A stretch of DNA of 11,678 bases. Source: Pavlovales sp. CCMP2436 (lineage: Eukaryota; Haptophyta; Pavlovophyceae; Pavlovales). The notes beneath the pieces were generated by a model, which was not told the DNA's origin, did not search any database, and saw only the letters and a program-made list of their open reading frames with translations. Positions 7,390 to 11,678 of the stretch are shown one piece after another (position 1 is the first letter of the stretch; each line of letters starts with the position of its first letter). A program made the translations under genes and the position numbers. The stretch lies in assembly GCA_026770615.1 (NCBI GenBank), contig MU631580.1, forward strand, positions 11,222 to 22,899, written 5' to 3'.

Positions 7390-8015
7390 CAGCCGCAGCT
7401 GCAGCCGCATTTTTACGTAATAGCGAGATGGGGAAGGATGCACTTCCCTATCCTCGTTGATGGCCGATCCGCCGTCGTTTGATTCCTCGCTGACCGATCT
7501 GGTGCTGGAACACCGTGCAAAGCAGATCGACATGCAGAGCAGCCCGGACTTACTCCGCGCTGAGGGCGAAACGCCGTGCAGAGCAGATCGCCATGCGAAG
7601 CAGCTTAGACTTACTCAATCCGCGCTGACGGCCGACACAGCAGCACCACTCGTACGCGCAGCAGACGGAGCCGCACGTGCTTTCCGGCCACAAGATGAAG
7701 CCGAGAGAACCCCCCCCCCTTCCGGACGCCAAGGCGAACGCAGCACTACTGCCAAAGCAACCGACGCCGGACACTCTTCCCGGATCCCGGACCATTCAGT
7801 GCTGCCATCTGACAGCCCTCGACCCGACGACCTTCCATATCGCAACTGGCACCTGCGTGCATGCTTCGGCATTGCAATGGGCTACCCGATGACTTAAAAA
7901 CTGTCATGCGGCGCAAAGTGGACTACGTCGCTGCGTGGGGCGAGACACCGCAGTGGAACCTATTTTCGACCAAACCCGAAACGAAATCGCCTGCTTCGGA
8001 GCTCTGTCGGCGCTT
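7390..8015. repeat. Right arm of the inverted duplication, with broken coding-like sequence
   Basis: This is the partner of 6555-7145. On the plus strand it carries a frame from about 7460 reading PPSFDSSLTDLVLEHRAKQ, then APLVRAADGAARAFRPQDEA and further to 7897. From 7861 another frame reads GLPDDLKTVMRRKVDYVAAW. The first stretch has its counterpart in the left arm on the minus strand, so both arms descend from one coding-like ancestor, perhaps a gene or a mobile-element ORF. Frame switches suggest decay. I recognise no family. Confidence 0.7.
7510..7633. repeat. Tandem duplication, period about 61 bp
   Basis: CACCGTGCAAAGCAGATCGA and the following sequence (7511 on) recur with substitutions from about 7572 (CGCCGTGCAGAGCAGATCG). 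Both units continue through GACTTACTC and CGCGCTGA. The left arm has a single unit here, so the duplication arose after the arms separated. It accounts for much of the length difference between the arms. Confidence 0.7.
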
Positions 8016-8489
8016 TGGTATCACCGCAAGGTGACGCCGAAACTCAACAGAGTGACGCTCAGATGCTGACACCCGGGGCCACCTGGACGCAAAAACTGCG
8101 CCCCAGGCGGTAGAAGTGGCATCGTAACATAACATCACATAAGTAAGCTTCATGCGAGTTTCTGATAGTCTGACTGGCTGATTGTCTGATTGTCCGCTGA
8201 TTGCCTGCGTGTTTGTGTATCTGAGTGTCTGAGTATCCGACTGTCTGAGCGTGGCGGATATCACTTTTATTCCATGCAATCAAATTATTCCGCGTGCCTT
8301 TAGCCGTGCGCAGATGCCAAGCGGAGAGCCCTGCCAGTCACCGAAAATCACTTTTACTTCCGCATCTGTATGAGTCATGCCCGTTACTTATGCCGAGTAG
8401 TTAGTTCTTTTACTTATGATAAATGTTTCAATTTCCCCTCCCAATAATTATGTGAAAACCTTGCCATGGGCCCCATTGGTTGGCTCTGT
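8016..8489. other. Intergenic stretch with a degenerate CTGA-TGTC repeat
   Basis: I find no gene here. At about 8160-8250 the words CTGATAGTC, CTGATTGTCTGATTGTC, CTGAGTGTCTGAGTATC and CTGTCTGAG recur every 8-11 bases, a degenerate short tandem repeat. The rest separates the inverted duplication from the 3' end of the channel gene (tail-on). Confidence 0.45.
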
Positions 8490-11336
8490 TCAGCCGCCGA
8501 CAGGGCGCGAAGCTCGCGATGGCAGCATCACCGACGGTTTAGCTGACGGCACGAACCACGCACTGCCAGAATCCGCCTCACTCGAGCGATCATGCTGGAT
8601 GCGCGAATGCACTGGGCTGGGCTGGGCTGAGCTGAGTAGTTGCGCGTGCTCGTTCACGCGATCGACGCCGCGCCCAATCTGCATCAGACTCTGTGAATTG
8701 GGCGCAGGCACAGACCATGATCGCAGGGGCGCAGGCAGTCAGATAAAGGACAGCGGTTGGCAGGCAGGGCAGGCAGGGGAATTAGCGCGCGCACCCGGGC
8801 GATTTTTTCCTCGAAGCTGGGCCCATCGAAGTCGGCCGCCTGCGGGCCTCCGCGCGCCACCTCAACACCGTATTTGCGCATCACGCGAGTCGCCGTGACC
8901 GCCCCGAGTAGCTCGACTAGCTGCGCGAGAGTGAGGTGCTGACCCTTTGCCAGTAGGCTATTCTTCTTGCGCGCGAGCCTGCGGATGTGCCGCAGATGGA
9001 TCAATCATGGGCGCGACTCAGCGAGGGTGGGTGTTATGTAGGACAGTGACGGGTGTGGCATCGGGCAGTATTTCGCAAGGGCAGTAACGAGTGTACATAC
9101 AGGGCAGTGGCGTGCATGGCAGTGGTTGATGTTACACAGGGCCGTTTAAGTTGCACACCTGCGCGAGATGAGCACGTCGTCAACGATGCCTCCGGAATCT
9201 GCGAGCATGTGGATGAGCGCCTTCGCCTTCTCCGCGTTGAGCACCACGTCAGACGCGGTCCGTGCGAGCGACCTGCGGCGGGCTGCGTTGAATCTGCCCC
9301 AGAACAACGGCAACACGCCAGACCGCCGCCGCGTAGACGTGGTGCTATTCGGATCGCCATCCTTGCGCTTCGAGCAGCAGCGCATGAGCAGGCTGAAGAG
9401 GTCGGCCACGTCGAGCACGAAGTGGAGCAACGTGTCCTTCGCGATCGATCTCATCGACGGCTCCTCTGACGCGTCCGACTTGGCGAGCACGTACCTGCCG
9501 CGACAAGCGTGCAGGGGGGGGGAGAGGGAGGGGGGGGGGTCAGGCGAACAGACGCATTCTTAACGCGCGATTGGATAGGCTCGGCTTAGTGGGTGGCACT
9601 CACGCATCGATGATGATCGCAAGCAGTGCGTTGAGGAGCAGCAAGTAGGAGATGCAGATGTAGAGCCAGAAAAATAGCTTCCCGAACGCCGGGATGTCCA
9701 GGTCCGTGTAGTCATCGTAGTTGAACTGCTGGACGAGCAGAAGGCAGAGCGTCTCGATTGAGTAGCCCAGACCCGTGAATTTGGCCTGAGCAGGTTTTGT
9801 CGACAGCAAATAAGTATTAACTTGTGTAAGACTACTAATTTCTGACCGGATTAACTGATCTGGACTCAGCGGCCAAAGCCGCGCGAAAGCGAAACATTAA
9901 AAAGCTAACGGCAACGCTATCGCGAGTAAGTTACAGGGGGGCGTTAGAAACCCGGCGCTTGTAACCGACATCAGAGACCCCTCGTTGGGAATCGTGGCCG
10001 GGGGTAGGAGAGAACAGCCGCCCCCGTAAGAAGGAGCAGGCTCGGCAAGCTGCGCACAGCACACGTCATTAGAATAGTTTTTAGACTACGCCTTACTAAA
10101 AATCAGACTGTGGGTTGCAGTCGGGCAAATCCAAAGGGTAAGCGCGTGGACGCCCAGGCAAATTGCCTAGGCGTCCACGTGCGAGTATATCGTTACAAAC
10201 CTGCAGCTTCCCGAAGAGAACTGTGGCCGTCAGGGCGAAGCTGAGTGTGATGAGCGTGAAGAGGATGATGAAGTAGCTCATCTCGTTCGCCGCGTTCGAG
10301 ATGATGGCGGAGATGGTGCTCATGCGTCGGTGGAAGAGGCAGTACTGCGTATGATTATTCATGAGTGTATAGATTTGTAGATTATGCCTCAGCCTCAGCT
10401 TCGTTGCAGCGCTCTCCGGACACCCAGCGACACGACAGCCGGCGTCAGAGTTGATATAGAATTATACGATGGCGGAGATGGTGCGCATGCGCCGGTGGAA
10501 GAGAAAGTACTTTTTTTTTTTTTTTTTTTAATGATGATTTATGATTGTATAGAATTGAATTGGATTATGACCAAGTCTCAGGGTTGTCGGTGAAAGAGGT
10601 CTGATTATGTATGAGTGTATAGAATTGTATTAGATTACTGAGAAAATATTGTACGGTATTAGGCATAATTATATTCATAAATAATCATGAACAGTACTGC
10701 GTGGAGAAGGATTGGGTTGAGTTGGGGTTGGAGGAGTGTTATGAGTGGGTGGGGTTGGTGTCTAAGCCAACGGAGACTAACTCCTTTGTCTGAGCAGCAC
10801 GAATGTGTAACAATTCGAATCTGGACTGGGCCGAATCCGGGGCAACTGTCAAACAAAGGCAGTTGCGGCCGACTCATGCTTTAGGCTGAGTCGCCCGACG
10901 CCCTTAACAGCCCCATCGTATCTCCTATTGCCTGGAGTCTAGCCTAACTAGGATTCGCAGATTGAATTTGTCTGAGAAGCACGAACAGCCGGCAGCGGGA
11001 CAAGATTTTGTTTGTCTTCGTTTGCTTCCTTTTGAATCGAGTTCTTCCATCGCCCCCCCGAGTTTAGCCGGAAGGCATACCTGAGACAGTCATACATTAG
11101 TCAGCATTCAAAAAGAAGCAAAAAGAAGCAAATAAAAGCGTAAAAAGAAGCAAAAAGGAGCAAAAGAAAAGCAAAAAAAAAACCTTGAACATGCGCTGCA
11201 GAAGGAAAAAAAAGACGAGGCACGCAGAATAGCTCATAACCCGAGAGCGCTCGGAGAGCCCAACGACGAGGTAGTTGATATCGAGAGTGAGACCGAGCAG
11301 CTCCGGGGTGAGAATAGGCTCGTCCTCTTTCAGGCG
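8490..11336 (-). CDS. Polycystin (PKD2/TRPP)-family cation channel, C-terminal half
   Basis: Six exons on the minus strand join in phase: 11336-11184, 10344-10201, 9785-9604, 9494-9159, 8978-8795 and 8690-8490 (stop). They total 1200 nt, or 399 residues. They spell the S3-S4 region (LTLDINYLVVGLSERSRV), S4 (LVFFFLLQRMFK), the S4-S5 linker (YCLFHRRMSTIS), S5 (MSYFIILFTLITLSF, then TVLFGKLQ), the pore helix and filter (ETLCLLLVQQFNYDDY), S6 (LYICISYLLLLNALLAIIID) and AYVLAK at the start of the tail. The order and spacing match the polycystin pore module, a membrane cation channel often linked to Ca2+ entry and cilia. The tail has basic and helical stretches (RLARKKNSLLAKGQ, TLAQLVELL, IGRGVDRVNEHAQLL). 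Upstream exons for S1-S3 and the extracellular domain are absent. They lie beyond the window or are lost. The first exon's acceptor (GCGCAG|CGC) is the weakest. Confidence 0.88.
9041..9125. repeat. Degenerate GGGCAGT repeat in an intron
   Basis: Five spaced copies of G(G/A)CAGTG-like words fall within the 180-bp intron 8979-9158: GGACAGTGACGGGTGT, GGGCAGTATT, GGGCAGTAACGAGTGT, GGGCAGTGGCGTGCAT and GGCAGTGG. It looks like a decayed minisatellite. Confidence 0.5.
9495..9603 (-). other. Intron, 109 bp, with C-rich 3' tract
   Basis: It has a consensus GTGAGT donor and a GGCAG acceptor, with long C runs in the transcript (G runs on the plus strand at about 9513-9539). It resembles the acceptor tracts of the plus-strand ice-binding gene. 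Confidence 0.85.
9604..9785 (-). CDS. Pore-loop and S6 exon of the polycystin channel
   Basis: The exon is bounded by CTGCTCAG|GCCAAA and a consensus donor, GATGC|GTGAGT. It encodes AKFTGLGYSIETLC, the filter region LLLVQQFNYDDYTD and S6 ending LLAIIIDA. It joins the S5 exon in phase 0 and the tail exon in phase 2 (GC + G TAC). Family members usually carry an acidic Gly-Asp-type filter just before the FxYD-like residues. Here those positions read Gln-Gln. Confidence 0.85.
9973..10060 (-). repeat. Dispersed repeat, copy B, in the S5-to-pore intron
   Basis: This is the reverse-complement partner of 4404-4486. It carries six extra bases between CCCCCGGCC and AACGAGGGGTC. It sits within the intron 9786-10200 of the channel gene, in the sense orientation of that gene. 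Confidence 0.65.
10142..10182. repeat. Near-perfect palindrome next to a splice donor
   Basis: Arms of 17 bp (CGTGGACGCCCAGGCAA at 10145-10161 against TTGCCTAGGCGTCCACG at 10163-10179) have one mismatch and a one-base centre. Two further pairs lie outside. It is about 20 bp inside the intron, downstream of the donor at 10200, so the transcript could fold into a stable hairpin beside the 5' splice site. Confidence 0.85.
10201..10344 (-). CDS. S4-S5 linker and S5 exon of the polycystin channel
   Basis: This exon encodes 48 residues, from YCLFHRRMSTISAII to LFGKLQ. It is bounded by the acceptor CATACGCAG|TAC and the donor CTGCAG|GTTTGT, both phase 0. The linker (R-M-S-T-I-S) and the aromatic-rich S5 are the most diagnostic part of the family. 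The start of this exon is duplicated in the upstream intron at 10468-10509. Confidence 0.87.
10468..10509 (-). pseudogene. Decayed partial duplicate of the S5 exon start
   Basis: It encodes YFLFHRRMRTISAI followed by V and a stop, against YCLFHRRMSTISAI in the working exon. The AG before TAC is kept, but the polypyrimidine tract is replaced by a run of about 20 A in the transcript. The copy ends after 14 codons, so it cannot serve as a full alternative exon. Confidence 0.75.
11108..11180. repeat. AAAAAGAAGC tandem repeat, purine-only strand
   Basis: Units such as CAAAAAGAAG repeat with small variation, then decay to A runs. On the transcribed channel strand it is a T/C-rich tract directly after the donor of the S4 exon. 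Confidence 0.8.
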
Positions 11337-11452
11337 CTGCGCGTCACAATTTCAAGTGGAGCGAACGGGCGCGTTACAGTTGAGTTCTTCTCGTCTAACC
11401 TCCCCCCCCCCTTCCCTCAACCCCAACCCCCCCCCTCACCCACACACCCGCA

Positions 11453-11589
11453 GCTGCGGCCGCGTCCACAGCCGGTCAAAAACTACGCGAATGCATCGTG
11501 GCGGGGGGAGCCACGACCCTGTTCCTTGTGAACTCCCTGCCCAGACGGAGTTCACAAACGCGATTTTTTATAACGAATAACTGTAAATT
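11453..11589 (+). other. Possible orphan plus-strand terminal exon
   Basis: A C-rich tract (11399-11450) ending ACACCCGCAG closely resembles the true 3' splice sites of the plus-strand gene at the start of the window. After it a frame reads TAGQKLRECIVAGGATTLF, then LVNSLPRRSSQTRFF, and stops at 11589. No upstream partner exon is visible; the DNA just before it is the channel gene on the other strand. It may be a chance C-run. Confidence 0.2.
11526..11557. repeat. Perfect 11-bp inverted repeat, TTGTGAACTCC / GGAGTTCACAA
   Basis: Eleven bases pair perfectly around a 10-base loop, CTGCCCAGAC. It is followed by CGCGATTTTTTA, so on the plus strand it looks like a hairpin with a T-run. The function is unknown in a eukaryotic context. 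Confidence 0.8.
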
Positions 11590-11652
11590 GTAAACTGGTT
11601 TTTATTTTCGAGTCTCTAGCAGCCGCAACCTGGCTCCAGCTGAAGAGCTGAA

Positions 11653-11678
11653 CCTCCCCCCCCCCCCCCCCCCCCCCC
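11653..11678. repeat. Terminal poly-C run
   Basis: The window ends in an unbroken run of C after GAACCT. It may be a real C-rich intron tract at which the assembly stopped, or a low-quality contig end. Confidence 0.9.

Larger units (their letters stand above)
10345..11183 (-). other. Long intron, 839 bp, holding a partial exon duplicate and A-rich repeats
   Basis: It joins RMFK to YCLFHRR. It contains a truncated copy of the downstream exon start (10468-10509), a T20-like run (10510-10529 on the plus strand), related intronic copies of the ATGAGTGTATAGAATTG type (about 10349, 10540 and 10611), a 20-bp imperfect repeat (TTTGTCTGAGCAGCACGAA at 10785 and again near 10967) and an AAAAAGAAGC-type tract. 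The donor AAG|GTTTTT is weak. Confidence 0.7.

Noticed and set aside
8416..8898. 160-residue plus-strand ORF
   Set aside because: It lies antisense to two well-phased channel exons and has no recognisable domain.
9053..9563. Plus-strand ORFs of 131-138 residues
   Set aside because: They are antisense to the channel tail exon 9159-9494, whose splice phases and continuity with S6 are convincing.
9930..9963. A third MITE (TTACAGGGGG ... CTTGTAA)
   Set aside because: Only five terminal bases pair and the interior has no similarity to the two real copies.
11184..11195. A 12-bp micro-exon (RMFK) split from the exon upstream
   Set aside because: The sequence between is open in the same frame and reads as the expected S4 segment (LVFFFLLQRMFK), so a single exon 11184-11336 is simpler.

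Overview
This is nuclear DNA from a eukaryote, most likely a GC-rich microalga. A haptophyte, dinoflagellate or stramenopile would fit, but the window cannot decide between them. The grounds are genes on both strands broken by short spliceosomal introns (62-111 bp in one gene, 104-839 bp in the other), C-rich polypyrimidine tracts just before many AG acceptors, PPSPPP linkers like those of algal wall proteins, a DUF3494-type ice-binding domain and a polycystin-type channel. Many microsatellites and decayed repeats surround the genes. There is no bacterial operon structure, no rRNA or tRNA gene that I can support, and no CRISPR array.

Region by region. (1) 1-1758 (+): the 3' part of a modular secreted or wall-type gene. 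It reads Pro-rich linker, Cys-containing domain, short coiled coil, second Pro-rich linker, then a DUF3494 ice-binding domain. It has four introns and at least three reading-frame breaks. (2) 1759-5093: mostly non-coding. It holds two copies of one Tc1/mariner-like MITE in opposite orientation (2654-2824 and 3779-3948), one possible small gene (3309-3638), a (CAT)12 run, a cluster of TGTATCG/GATACA words and one copy of a dispersed repeat (4404-4486). (3) 5094-5807 (-): an intact single-exon gene for a coiled-coil protein of 237 residues, made largely of 24 uninterrupted heptads. (4) 5985-6480: AT and TTAG microsatellites around a short exon-like fragment. (5) 6555-8015: a diverged inverted duplication with arms of about 600 bp around a unique centre of about 245 bp. 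The arms carry broken coding-like sequence. (6) 8490-11336 (-): the 3' half of a polycystin/PKD2-family cation channel gene. Six exons join in phase to give 399 residues, covering S4, S5, the pore, S6 and the cytoplasmic tail. One intron holds a second copy of the dispersed repeat and a near-perfect palindrome. Another holds a decayed duplicate of the S5 exon start. (7) 11337-11678: C-rich tracts that look like plus-strand 3' splice sites, one possible orphan exon, a hairpin and a terminal poly-C run where the sequence ends.

The two main genes do not look like parts of one pathway: one is probably extracellular and one is a membrane channel. The most notable items are the ice-binding domain on a wall-protein-like scaffold, the unusual pore loop and duplicated exon start of the channel, the heptad-only protein, and the large inverted duplication. 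Gene models were built by reading frames and splice sites by eye. Family calls rest on remembered family patterns, not on a search.
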